Source of the DNA: Lactifluus volemus
Taxonomy: Eukaryota > Basidiomycota > Agaricomycetes > Russulales > Russulaceae
Assembly (NCBI GenBank): GCA_022376515.1
Contig: WTXI01000001.1
Location: 1,860,001 to 1,924,000, forward strand
Direction of reading: 5' to 3'
DNA length: 64,000 nucleotides
A program made the position numbers and the translations under genes. Below are positions 43,712 to 54,459 of the stretch, piece by piece. Within the stretch, counting starts at the first letter, position 1, and every line of letters starts with the position of its first letter. The notes under the pieces are model-generated. The model had not been told where the DNA came from and did not search any database. It saw only the letters and a program-made list of their open reading frames with translations.

Positions 43712-43989
43712 GACTCCTTAGCGAACTCGGATTTTCGTTCTCTTCGCCGACCATCCTACGCGTCGATAATCAGTCTGCAATTTCGATAGCGCACAACCCC
43801 GAGTTCCACGACCGGACAAAACACATCGATCTCCGCCACCATTTTCTCCGCGAAAGGGTCGCTGCCGGAGACATCGAGCTATCTTACGTACCCACTGGTG
43901 ATCAGTTAGCTGACATCTTCACGAAGGGATTGGTGCGAGAGAAGCACCAGCGTTTCACACGCGAGATGGGCTTGCACTTTGAGGTCTGA
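43712..43989 (+). pseudogene. Copia Gag-Pol polyprotein, severed 3' end of RNase H
   Basis: Continues the RNase H frame after the hAT: R-V-D-N-Q-S-A-I-S-I-A, H-D-R-T-K-H-I-D-L-R-H-H-F, then A-D-I-F-T-K-G-L and the stop at 43987-43989. These are the conserved Copia C-terminal motifs. The stop lies 7 bp before the 3' LTR. Confidence 0.93.
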
Positions 43990-43996
43990 GGGGGTG

Positions 43997-44387
43997 TGTT
44001 GTGTTTTCATCTTCTTGACCAGCCCTAAAGTGGCTGCGCACGGACCACTTCCGTTGATCATCGTAACTTCGTAGTTTATACTTTTTTGCGCTCTTGCTAC
44101 TCTACTTGGGCCCTCTCTGCCTATTTTCATGTTTTTCGAGTATCTTCTACTCCACGAGCATTTTCACATGTTACTCTCCGGACTAGTCGTACATAAACGG
44201 GCCTTGCGCGCCCTCCTCACTTTTCCCTCAGCGTTTTCTTTCAACCCGCTGAGGTGAGCATTACATTATGCCTTATTATCTTCATTGTAGCATCTTTATC
44301 TAACCTTAGAACGTAGTTTATTTTACAACAGGTTAGAGATGAAGAATACAGCGTTTTCTTTCAACCCGCTGAGTTTATTTTACAACA
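43997..44387 (+). repeat. 3' LTR of the Copia element
   Basis: 391 bp, one substitution from the 5' LTR; starts TGTTGTG and ends ACAACA, followed by AATGT. Confidence 0.97.
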
Positions 44388-45355
44388 AATGTAGCATCGC
44401 ACCTACGGGTTTCGGTGAAATTTGGCTGAGCACGAAATCAGTAAGACTTCGCTGCCGGGTCTGTCTTATCGTTCTCCTCGATGACCTTTTGATCTGATTC
44501 CGTCCGAATAGGTCTAAAGAAATACCCAATGTCCCCCTTCAAGTTTTCGTCGTCTCCTTGCCCACTCGTTTGCTCTGTTCTGGACTTTTGCATACCCTGG
44601 ATTCGACGACTTGCACAAACAGCTTGAAGAGTCTCCATACTTGTGAGCGTGTCTGTCGTGGAAGCATCTAGCAAGGACGTGCGTGCGGACATGCCATCGC
44701 ATAATATGGCTCCTGCAGAAGCGTATTCGGCCTGGTACGGCTTCGTGGCCTTGTCTTGGAAAGACTTTTCAAGTGGCAAAATCAGACGAGTTGATCTCGA
44801 TTGTGGACATAACAACTGCTTCAGGAGGAGGTGGTGTATTTCTTGGCCCCATTGGCATTCCTAGTCAAGTCCCTGGTCTTGCTAGAATTTGTTTTTGCCA
44901 CAACGGAAGCCTTCTGTTCACCGCCCCAGATCATCCCGAAAGCATTGTAAGTCAAGTGACGGAGGATTGCTGAGTACAAGCACAATATGAGCTCGTCAGG
45001 AGCACGGCCGCTCTTCGGAGACTAACAGCCTTGCTGCGCTGCGATCTTTGATACTATCTCCTCGAACATCAAGTGTTCCCTCTCACGAGTCCCTCCAAGC
45101 AGGCGCTATCTCGTCTTCTTTCTACCATCAACTTCTACGAGGAAAGCTCGGAAGTAAGAATCACAGTGCTATTGGCACGTTGCGCGTCATTGTGAAAGAA
45201 GTTGAACGTGATGGTATCCACGGTGTTGGGGATCCCTACAGTACATTAGAAGTACGACTTTTTAAATTCCATTTTAGTGCGGAAACGCTAACTAAAATGA
45301 TTCCCGTTATGTCGAAAGAATTACATTTTTTGAGGCACGCGTACTTGCCTTGATG
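44388..45355 (+). pseudogene. ARMH3 3'-half duplicate, right fragment
   Basis: Continues the ARMH3-derived copy interrupted at 32221. It matches the 3' exons of ARMH3 base for base over long stretches: the GTCTGTCTTATCGTT intron start, the exon matching L-R-H-N-L-H-K-R-L-E (here one base short, near 44605), and the stretch with S-F-Y-H-Q-L-L / S-A-I-G-T-L-R-V-I-V-K-E-V-E-R-D-G-I-H-G-V-G-D-P-Y. It ends with R-H-A-Y-L-P near the same position as the ARMH3 stop. Frame lesions mark it as a pseudogene. Confidence 0.82.
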
Positions 45356-45781
45356 CCTTGATGCTGCCCTGTATGCTTTATTTATTTGTTTGATTATAAG
45401 TTCGGCGAAAGGCGAAGAGCGGACATAAGTCGTCCCCAGCTGCATTTTGTTCAACGTACGGTACTTGTCGTAAATAGCAACTAGAGAGCTGTACAACTCA
45501 AAATTAGCCTTGTCGGACAAAGGGGAGAGAACCGAGTCAGCCTAGACAAGATTGCTCCGAGCCAAAGTTGGGTTGCCATAGAGGCAGTGAAAAACTTTTT
45601 TAATAGAGCGGGAAGGGACTGGCTCGGGAAATTAACAGGGCGGATTCAGGGTCCGTGTAACGTTGGCTCTGATCTACTCGGTGAATGGCTCGGTGAATGC
45701 CAACTATGCGAGCCTACGATGGCCTCGCGCTTCGCTACCCTCCTTTTACTCCGTTTTTACCCCTCTACAACCTTCCAATAG
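45356..45781. other. Intergenic region before glycine dehydrogenase
   Basis: About 430 bp without a gene. C/T-rich sequence (CCTCCTTTTACTCCG) occurs shortly before the start at 45782, as often seen in fungal promoters. Confidence 0.45.
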
Positions 45782-48700
45782 ATGGCTGCGTTGCGTCTTG
45801 CCCCTCGGTCTACCCGTGGATGCGCCCATCGCCGCGTCTTGTCCGCTCAACGAAAGGGGCTCGCCACCGCAAAACCCCCGTCATCATTGTTCGCAGCCCT
45901 CGACACATTTTCAGACCGCCACATAGGGCCCGACAATGCCGAAGCCGCGTACATGCTCTCCAAATTGGGCTACAGTTCCATGGATGCCTTTGTCGATGAG
46001 GCCGTCCCTCCAAAAATCAGGATCCCTGCGGACGCGATATCTGACAAGGCAATCGGCTCTCTCAGCGAAGGAGAGTTGTTGAGACACGCAAAGCTTCTGG
46101 GAGCTGAAAACAAGCCATTCAAAAGCTATATTGGGATGGGCTACCACAACGCGGTCGTTCCGCCCGTGATTTTACGAAACGTAAGTCCCTTGGTCAACCT
46201 TCAGGGGTAACTTCAGTTTTTTTATTACGAACGTCTAGATTATGGAAAACCCCGCCTGGTATACCCAGTATACCCCTTACCAGGCTGAGCTTGCCCAAGG
46301 CAGGTCGTGTGACATGTCTCCCAGGGTGTTCTGACCAGTTTCATCTTTTACAGGACGACTAGAATCTTTGGTTAATTTTCAAACCATGATCATGTCGCTA
46401 ACCGCCATGGATATTGCCAATTCGTCTCTCTTGGATGAGGCTACGGCAGCCGCAGAGGCAATGGTCATGTCCCTGGTCGCTGCAAACCACAAAAGGAAGA
46501 CTTTCTTGGTTGATAGTGGCGTCCTCCCGCAAACCTTCGCCGTTCTTAAAACCCGCGCAAAAGGTTTTGGCATTCGGTTAATTGTCGCTGACGTTAGCAC
46601 CGCTCTAAATGACGAGGCGCTGCGTTCGGATCTGTGTGGGGTTCTGCTCAATTATCCAGACGTAAACGGTCAGATCAAGGATTTCCACAGTCTGGTAGAA
46701 TCGGTACATGCAAAGAATGCCCTTGTTACGGTGGCCACGGATCTCCTTGCCCTCACTATGCTTAAGCCCCCTGGTGAATGGGGCGCTGATATTGTATTCG
46801 GTAACTCTGGACGGTTTGGTGTTCCTGTGGGCTATGGTGGCCCTCATGGTGCATTCTTTGCATGCACGGAAAAATTAAAGAGGAAGATGCCCGGAAGGAT
46901 CATCGGTCGGAGTCGGGATATGCAGGGATTGCCTGCTTATAGGCTTGCGCTTCAAAGTAAATCACCTTTTCCACAGTCATGGCTCTTGACTGATTGACCA
47001 ATAGCTCGCGAGCAACATATTCGGCGCGAGAAGGCTACCAGCAACATTTGTACTAGCCAGGCTCTTCTTGCCAACATGGCTGCCATGTTCGCCGTATATC
47101 ATGGCCCAGAGGGTCTGAAGCGTATAGCCAACAAGGTGCACGGCCTAACACAGCTATTGAAGGTGATCGTGGAGAGATTCGGCTATCGTGCGATACACGA
47201 ACAATTTTTCGACACATTGACTTTGGACGTGACCGGTGCCGTACCTTCTGCCCAATCTTTGCATTCCGCTGCTGCCAAAGTTGGTATCAATTTGAGAGCC
47301 GTGGATGGAAAGCATGTGGGAGTCACCCTTGATGAGAGTGTTGGACCTATTGACTTCCTGCGCATTGTCAATGCGTTCTCGGCATCTGTAGGGATGCCGA
47401 TAAGCACAGCGGAGAGCTTACCGACACCAGAGCCCACTTCGGCTATCCCAGAACCCCTCCGGCGAACTTCAGAATACCTTCCTCATCCAGTTTTCAACAA
47501 GCACCACTCGGAAACGGAGATGCTTCGTTACATTCATCACCTCCAGTCTAAGGATCTTTCCTTGGTTCATTCCATGACTCCTCTCGGCAGCTGCACGATG
47601 AAACTGAACAGCACAAGCAGCATGATTCCACTAACTTGGCCCGAATTCGGTGCTATCCACCCCTTCGCTCCGGTGGAACAAGTGGAGGGGTACTCCAAGA
47701 TTATTGGTGTATGTTTTAGAACACACGAGCTGACAAATTAGTTGACGCCATTGAGCAGGAGCTAGAAGCGTATCTCTGCAAGATTACTGGTTTCCACGCG
47801 TGCTCCCTCCAACCTAATTCTGGGGCTGCGGGTGAATATGCCGGCCTCAGCGTCATTCGAGCATACCACGAGTCACTTGGGGAAGGACATCGTGATATCT
47901 GTCTGATTCCGGTCAGCGCGCATGGAACAAACCCAGCTGTGAGTGTGCTTTGATGTCACATGCGTGCTGGCACTCATTATACCCAGTCTGCGATGATGGC
48001 CGGTTTGAAGGTCGTGCCTGTGAAGAGCTTGCAAGACGGTAACTTGGACCTCGTTGATCTCAAAGAAAAGGCCGAAAAGCACAAAGACAATTTGGCGGCA
48101 CTTATGGTCAGTTCCGGTCAACGTAACTCGTTTCATCGCGTGATTGATTTCCCCAGATCACTTATCCATCTACATTTGGCGTCTTCGAAGATGGTGTCCT
48201 TGATGTATGTCAAGTACTTTGATGGCTGCATCATGGATTGACCGCCCCGCAGGCATGTCAGATCGTCCATGATAATGGTGGCCAGGTCTATCTGGATGGT
48301 ATGTCCCTCTATACTGCACTGGCATAGCTTTCTTACCCTGATCCAGGTGCAAATTTGAACGCCCAGATTGGTTTGACAAACCCTGCAACTTGTGGTGGTG
48401 ATGTATGTCATATGAACCTTCACAAAACCTTTGCTATGTGCGTCGACATCCCAGTGATACCTACAATATATTGATTACGTGCCGCACAGCCCTCACGGTG
48501 GAGGCGGACCTGGCATGGGGTAAGTAATCCAAGAAAAGAAAGGTTTCAAACTGAAAGTCAGTTCTCCAGCCCAATTTGTGTCGCTAAGCACCTCGCGCCA
48601 TTCCTTCCAGCCCATCCCGTCATTCGTACAGGTGGTGACCAGGCCATTGACGCTGTTTCCGCCGCTCCTTGGGGAAGCGCGTCAATCCTTCTTATCTCAT

Positions 48701-49567
48701 GGGCTTACATCAGGATGTTGGGTGGCCAAGGACTCGTTGACTCCTCAAAAATAGCATTGTTAAGTGCCAATTACATGGCTCACCGCCTCTCGGGCCATTA
48801 TAGTTTGCGGTACAAAAATGCCAACGGTCGGGTCGCCCACGAACTACTCATAGATTTTGCGGAATTTGACAAATCGGCTGGCTTGAAGGTCACTGACTTC
48901 GCGAAGCGTCTCCAGGTGAGGACTGCGAAGTTACCCTAAAGCCGGCAATCTAACATTACTACTCCCAGGACTACGGTTTCCATCCCCCAACGGTCTCCTG
49001 GCCCATCTCCACGTGTATGCTTATCGAGCCAACAGAGTCCGAGTCTTTGGAAGAGATCGACAGGTGAGATCGTCTAGGCCACTGTGGGCATTTAGTCTGA
49101 TATCCGGAAGGTTTTGCGACACCATGATTAATATTCGCCGGGAAGCGGAGGAGGTCATCACAGGAAAGCAACCCCGGGATAATAACGTTTTGAAGAATGC
49201 ACCCCATCCTTTGTCGGTTATCACACTTTCCGAAGAGGAATGGAACCGGTGAGTGGATATCAAGACAATAGTGACGAATACTCAAAGCTGCTGATAGGCC
49301 TTACTCACGTCAGCAAGCCGCCTACCCACTCCCATGGCTCCGAGAAAGGAAGTTTTGGCCGACAGTTTCGCGAGTGGATGATGGTGAGTGGCCAGTTTGA
49401 TATTGTTTGAGGTTCCCGCTCATCATTACATGGATATCAGCGTATGGCGATACTAACCTCGTCGTGAGTATTTCAGATGCCCGTTCTTCGTATCCTAGTC
49501 TGATCAATCACCTACGCTCCAGTGTGACTGTCCATCAGTGGAAGAAAGTGCTTATGACCAAGCTTAG
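45782..49567 (+). CDS. GCV2: Glycine dehydrogenase (decarboxylating), P protein
   Basis: Mitochondrial PLP enzyme that decarboxylates glycine in the glycine cleavage system. The N-terminus is rich in R, A and S, like a transit peptide; then [29 protein letters not shown]. Later: V-G-Y-G-G-P-H-A-type [34 protein letters not shown], and [18 protein letters not shown] with the PLP-binding Lys near 48428. The final joins give D-A-Y-G-D-T-N-L-V then C-D-C-P-S-V-E-E before the stop at 49565-49567. Many short introns. All landmarks of a full-length (~1,000 residue) P protein are present. Confidence 0.93.
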
Positions 49568-50032
49568 CTTTGAGGCGGGCCTACCTGACTTTTCAACAAT
49601 ATGCCAGGGGCTCTCTCCATCGTAGAGTTAGACAAGCTTGTTATTATGGTCCACTATTGTTCAACCAATATCCAGTGCTCGATTATTTACATTACATATT
49701 CAAAATACAAATACATATATCCTTTTCCATCGATCGTTCAATGATGGTATCTCTGTGATCGCAATGATCTATCTGATTGATCCACCTAGACAACCGGGTA
49801 ACCTGGTCATTAAACAGCGCTTCAAGCTTAAGGTCCGCATTAGCACAATCATGTTCGCAACGTCAATTTCGTACTAGTACCCCTCATTGCTTTTGTTAGC
49901 CCCCCTGTCATTGCTTCTCTTTCCTTCCCCCTCCTTCACTGAGGGGAAGCAGCCTTATATCTGCAGGTTAAAGCGCCATTCTTTCTTGTCCGGCTCCCTC
50001 ACGCTGAACGCATCGTTGACTCGGACAGGCAG
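49568..50032. other. Intergenic region
   Basis: About 465 bp, AT-rich in its first half and C/T-rich (TTCCTTCCCCCTCC) close to the next start. No gene seen. Confidence 0.45.
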
Positions 50033-51422
50033 ATGGGAGATTTTGGGAACTTGACACCTGCGTTCATAGCTCTATTGGTCCTAGGCGGTCAGATCGGACT
50101 TCCCGTCCTTGTCCTGACAACTCTTCGCTGCAAGAAGCTCAACCGCCACTCGACCTTTGTAAATTTCTGCTTGACGGGCATCATCTATTCCATCGTCTTT
50201 TGTCTCCTGTGAGCGCGTGCATGCCTTTGTTATTTTTTTTTTTCACTTCATTGATCAGTTCGGGATTTAGAATATACAGTGGGAATCACCGGTTTGGGCG
50301 GTCAAATGGTGCCCTCTGTGTCGCACAGGCTTCCATGGTGTCGGGCGTTCTTCCCATGTGAGCCACTTTTGAACTTCTCTTTACCCCATTGAAGTTGACG
50401 TGCTCTGGTAGGATAGGCGTCTCTGCCTTCACGGTTGTCCTCCAGGTACGAGCCCCATACTGTGTTCCCGACACGTAGCCAGTCTCCTGATGAGATGAAT
50501 GGTTTAGATCTGGGCAACGTTCCAAGATCCTGGTTCAGCGATCTTCACCGCCTTTGAGAGGCGTTCTGTACGAATTATGGTCCGTCTTGCCTTTTGGTAG
50601 GGCCGTCATACAAAGACGTCGCTGATACTTGTTCCGTACACAGCTTCTCCTGTTCCCTTACGTTACTTTCCTTTGCTTCTTGTTGGCAGCTATTTTGGTA
50701 TGGGCATCCTTCCATCTAGTTCAAGAGAATGCTGGCCTAATGAGGTGCTCCAAAAGGTCGCAACAAAAGTACCTGGCTCTGTCGGGAATCATAACGGACT
50801 TTACTGCTTTTTCAGCACAGTAGCCATGTACGAAGGTCGTCAGAGGTGTGAGGACTTACTTACACAACTTGCTCCTAGAGCGATGTATGTGACACCAATA
50901 ACGTGCGCCGCCCTCATGGCAATCACCGCCATACTAGCAGGTGCGTCGCTGAATTATCCTTGAATTTACCTTCAGAAACTTATAAAGAATACACAGCTGT
51001 AACTGTAGTTCAATGGTACCGACGATGGCGCGTCATGAAGAAGGCATTTCCATTGGCAGCCAACGAGACACATGCAATGATCTGCCTTCGCGCGTTTCTA
51101 TTTAATGTGTATACTTGGATTATTCTCATGTGGGTCTTTATGTCTCATGGCTTGACAATAACTGATGGTGTTTCAGTGTGTCATTATATTATCAAAGCGG
51201 AAAGAACACTGGTCTCCTGTATTTGGCCGAGGCTGGGCGTGAGTAACCTTGCCACAGAAAGTTGCGTACCGCTGAACTTGACCAACCAGTCCCCTTGGCC
51301 ACATTTCTCGTTTTTGGGACACAGAGGGTGAGTCAAGGTACAGTTAGATCGTAAAGTCAACTTGATAGACTCGAGAACAGGATATACTCGAAGCTTGGGG
51401 CATTCGAATAGGGTGGAAATAA
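50033..51422 (+). CDS. Seven-transmembrane, receptor-like protein of fungi
   Basis: Multi-exon membrane protein. The first exon gives M-G-D-F-G-N-L-T-P then a hydrophobic helix with G-G-Q-I-G-L-P-V-L-V, R-H-S-T-F-V-N-F-C-L-T and a second helix. Next: C-V-A-Q-A-S-M-V-S-G-V-L-P-M, A-F-T-V-V-L-Q-I-W, L-L-L-F-P-Y-V-T-F-L-C-F-L-L, A-F-L-F-N-V-Y-T-W-I-I-L and finally F-G-T-Q-R-D-I-L-E-A-W-G before a stop at 51420-51422. The spacing of helices and the C-x-A-Q-A motif after helix 2 resemble GPCR-like proteins common in Agaricomycetes. No ligand or G protein can be assigned, and two middle introns are not firmly placed. Confidence 0.6.
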
Positions 51423-51638
51423 AAAAACACCCACACAACGCTTGGTCAACTTGCGATTGCGACTAGTGCCGTTTCTTTCCAAGCCCCAATGTGCATGGAC
51501 TATTCATTCATGGTGGTCTCAATGCACGATGACTCGAGCTCATTGCGGGTTCAACACGCGGCCTATGTAGAAGAGATCTTCTGCATTAAGATGGGTAGGA
51601 TGTACAAGCGAATAAGCGGTGGCTAGGGATAGCAAGGT

Positions 51639-52068
51639 TCATGCTCCTCCTCTGAGGGGCGAGAATGAGAAACAGGCCGGGGATAGTGGGGTATGAATAC
51701 GTACACAAGAATATTATTACTGCCGGATGTAGGTTAGAAACAGGGTAACTTAAAAAAATCATGGATGCTCACATGGGGATGTGAATGAGCTTGACCAAGT
51801 ACCCGATGAAACCCATGACGGCAAAGCCAATCGCAACTGCCTTGGAAATCTGAATGAATTCTTTGTGAAAAAGTATCGCATCAACGAATTCTCAAGGATG
51901 ACGGAAAGTATGAGTTAGGGACCTTTTCGAGAGGGTTTTGTGCACCGAATGAGAAACTGTGCGTGTATGAGGTGGAGGGGACTAGGCGAATGCGAGATGA
52001 CGAACCTGGTTTCCATCACGAACAAACTCCTGGGGGATTTCAAGGAACTCTTGAAGTTTTTCTGACAT
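51639..52068 (-). CDS. SSS1: Sec61 gamma subunit (SSS1/SEC61G)
   Basis: Essential small subunit of the ER protein-conducting channel. Exons: [21 protein letters not shown] (start 52068), [11 protein letters not shown], then [13 protein letters not shown] with the membrane helix [16 protein letters not shown], and I-N-N-I-L-V-G-G-A with the stop at 51639-51641. The last residues come from a final short exon reached by a GTACGT donor. The match to the family consensus is nearly complete along about 70 residues. Its start is 98 bp from the divergent PPR gene, a probable shared promoter. Confidence 0.94.
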
Positions 52069-52166
52069 GGTTGGAGGATAGAAAGCAAGGTTTGGTGACT
52101 GATGAGGTTGAGTTGAATGAGATGAGAAGTGTAAACGTGGTCGCAATTTTTTTCTCACGCTGACTT

Positions 52167-54374
52167 ATGCTCTCAGTCACAGCCAGTAGAATCGGTCAGT
52201 TGCTGTTTTCCACTTCAGTCGTTGCTAGCCCTACCCTCCCACATCTCGCCTTACAACTACGCGAACGTATCTGGCATTGTTGCGCTTCCCCATCAACCAC
52301 CAACGAGCTCCAATTCGCCTATCGATCACTACGCAGGGCTCTTCGAAACAGTCACGGCGTCCAATTACCTGACGACGCTCGTGGTCTTCTCACCAGAAAA
52401 GATCTACACAACGCGCTAGATGTTCTCGCATCTTCTGCCCAATCGGATGACGTCCTTCTCATTATAGACTTGCTTGATGACATGATGCCTGTTTTCGGCC
52501 ATGTCGTCACGGCAGATACCCACCGCACCATTGTCCATGCTCTAGCGGACGGCGGTCATACGGCCGCCCTTCTCAAATGGCTCACGACAATGCCCACAAA
52601 GCCAGGGAATATTCAGCCCACCTTGGAGTTTTGGCACACGTTCATGAATCATTGTTTGATGTGTAGCTCTATCCAAATGATGTCTCGAGGGACAAACGTC
52701 ATGCGATCACGGGGCCCTCCCGCTAACAACGAAACGTACCGATTTCTCGTCCAAAAAGTATTCATGTCCTCTTCCCACCATTTCCTTTGGATTATCCGGA
52801 TCATCAATCACATTTCACGTGGAAAGCTCCCATTTGACGATGGACTTCTTGGCATCATGTTGGAAGGTTTCAATGACCTAGGGTTACCCGTTCAGGCCGC
52901 AAGAGTTGAGGAAGTATACCGATCGCGATTTTTGAATAATCAGTTATCTCACGGGCGACGCGGTCGTGACTTCAACATGCAACTTGCTCAAACGTTTCGC
53001 GCCCGTGGTCAGGTGGCTGCGGTAAAGTTGTATCACTCTCTTCGTGGACATGGGTTTCAACCATCTCAAGCCACTTTAATGTCGTTGCTCACCGATGCGC
53101 GTAATGCCAAAGATATCGCGTTTTGGGAGCAAACATTCGAAATCCAGGCGGATTCCCGCGTTTGGTCCAAGGTCATTCGTAACGCTTTGTTATTGCGGAA
53201 ACCTGCTGCTGTCCCAGAGATCTACCGTGCTGCAAGGGCCGCAGGAGTACCCGTAGATTTGGCTCTTGCGGGCCCTGTAATTCGTTCCCTCTGCTCGTCT
53301 TCTCTACAAGCACCCACGGATGCAGCTCTCGACTTGGCAGTCGGGATATACCGAGAGATTGAGCAGGTTCCATCATCCGAAGCCAAGTTCGCAAACACGG
53401 GCCCACAGGTGGCGCTCTTCCAAACCCTGCTCCGCGCCCTTTCAGCCTCCTCCAACAAAACAAAGTATATGCCCATTGCCATAGACCTCCTCGAAGAGAT
53501 GAAACGACGTGGACTTTCGGACAGCGCACACATAACTTCGCTCGTGATCCTCCTCATGCGCTCCGCATCTAGTTTTGCCGAGGCTTTTGAAGCTTACAAA
53601 ACCGTCCGCCGGCGTACGCAGATACCGTTTCATGCCAAGGGCTACGCGGCTATACTCCACACATTCACGGCCCTCAAGTTCGACAATCGCACCATTCCAC
53701 CATGGCAAGATTATTTCCAGATTGTGAAGGACATGCAAGAAGATGGGTCCCCCGTCCTTCCGCACCTCTACACAAACATGCTCCGCCAGATGGCGCGCAT
53801 GGTTGGACGGGCAAAGCCCTCGAACGATCTCGACCATATCCACGACCTGCAGAAGATAGTTTACACGGCGCGTGAGGTACAACATCTCCTCAGCGTTAGC
53901 ACGACCGTCGCACCAGATACCCCATTCTGGAACCAATTGATGGATACCTACCAGCGCGCTGGCGCGTTTGACGACGCGCGACGGATATGGGACAAGCTGT
54001 ACCATGAGGGCCGGGCAGACGCGGCGAGCGTGAGCATCATCTTTGATGCCTGCGGCTATGCCCGGGCAGGCCGCACGGCGGTGCAGATTTTCGCCAACCT
54101 CCGCGCGAGCGGATATAGACTCAACTTGCGCAACTGGCACACCTGGCTCGAATGCCTCTGTCGTCTTGACCAATTCGACGACGCCGCACGGTACTTCTGT
54201 CTCGAGATGGGCAGCGGGCCGCACGGTGTGCCGCCGGACGAGGAAGGTGCCCGCATCTTGCTCAAATTTGCGAACCACCGTGGAATAGGAGATGAAGTGC
54301 GAATGCGCATACGACGGTTCTTGCCTATGCTTTGGGAGAAGTTACCGCCAGATATTGTGCGGGCTCCTTACTGA
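52167..54374 (+). CDS. Pentatricopeptide repeat protein, probably mitochondrial
   Basis: 735-residue single-exon protein. Helical repeats with PPR-like spacing include A-V-K-L-Y-H-S-L-R-G-H-G-F-Q-P, A-I-D-L-L-E-E-M-K-R-R-G-L, D-A-R-R-I-W-D-K-L-Y-H-E-G and A-V-Q-I-F-A-N-L-R-A-S-G-Y. The N-terminus (M-L-S-V-T-A-S-R-I-G-Q-L-L-F-S-T-S) fits a mitochondrial targeting peptide. PPR proteins bind organellar RNA; the specific transcript is unknown. The gene converges on COG1 with stops 85 bp apart. Confidence 0.85.
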   Translation: MLSVTASRIGQLLFSTSVVASPTLPHLALQLRERIWHCCASPSTTNELQFAYRSLRRALRNSHGVQLPDDARGLLTRKDLHNALDVLASSAQSDDVLLIIDLLDDMMPVFGHVVTADTHRTIVHALADGGHTAALLKWLTTMPTKPGNIQPTLEFWHTFMNHCLMCSSIQMMSRGTNVMRSRGPPANNETYRFLVQKVFMSSSHHFLWIIRIINHISRGKLPFDDGLLGIMLEGFNDLGLPVQAARVEEVYRSRFLNNQLSHGRRGRDFNMQLAQTFRARGQVAAVKLYHSLRGHGFQPSQATLMSLLTDARNAKDIAFWEQTFEIQADSRVWSKVIRNALLLRKPAAVPEIYRAARAAGVPVDLALAGPVIRSLCSSSLQAPTDAALDLAVGIYREIEQVPSSEAKFANTGPQVALFQTLLRALSASSNKTKYMPIAIDLLEEMKRRGLSDSAHITSLVILLMRSASSFAEAFEAYKTVRRRTQIPFHAKGYAAILHTFTALKFDNRTIPPWQDYFQIVKDMQEDGSPVLPHLYTNMLRQMARMVGRAKPSNDLDHIHDLQKIVYTAREVQHLLSVSTTVAPDTPFWNQLMDTYQRAGAFDDARRIWDKLYHEGRADAASVSIIFDACGYARAGRTAVQIFANLRASGYRLNLRNWHTWLECLCRLDQFDDAARYFCLEMGSGPHGVPPDEEGARILLKFANHRGIGDEVRMRIRRFLPMLWEKLPPDIVRAPY

Positions 54375-54459
54375 AACCGTGTTGAAGCATGACCACGCCA
54401 CCTAGACCACACATCACCGGAGTCGCCGGGTTTGAATCACGTAAGTAGTTATAAAAGTG

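Larger units (their letters stand above)
32222..44387 (+). mobile_element. Ty1/Copia LTR retrotransposon, interrupted by a nested hAT element
   Basis: Bounded by two 391-bp LTRs beginning TGTTGTG and ending ACAACA, flanked by the 5-bp target duplication AATGT (32217-32221 and 44388-44392). The 12,166-bp span includes a 6,852-bp hAT plus its 8-bp duplication, leaving a 5,306-bp Copia element with gag-pol order gag, protease, integrase, reverse transcriptase, RNase H. The LTRs differ at one position, so insertion was recent. A purine-rich tract (GAGGGGG) sits just before the 3' LTR. The primer-binding site after the 5' LTR does not match the usual initiator-Met tRNA complement that I know. Confidence 0.97.
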
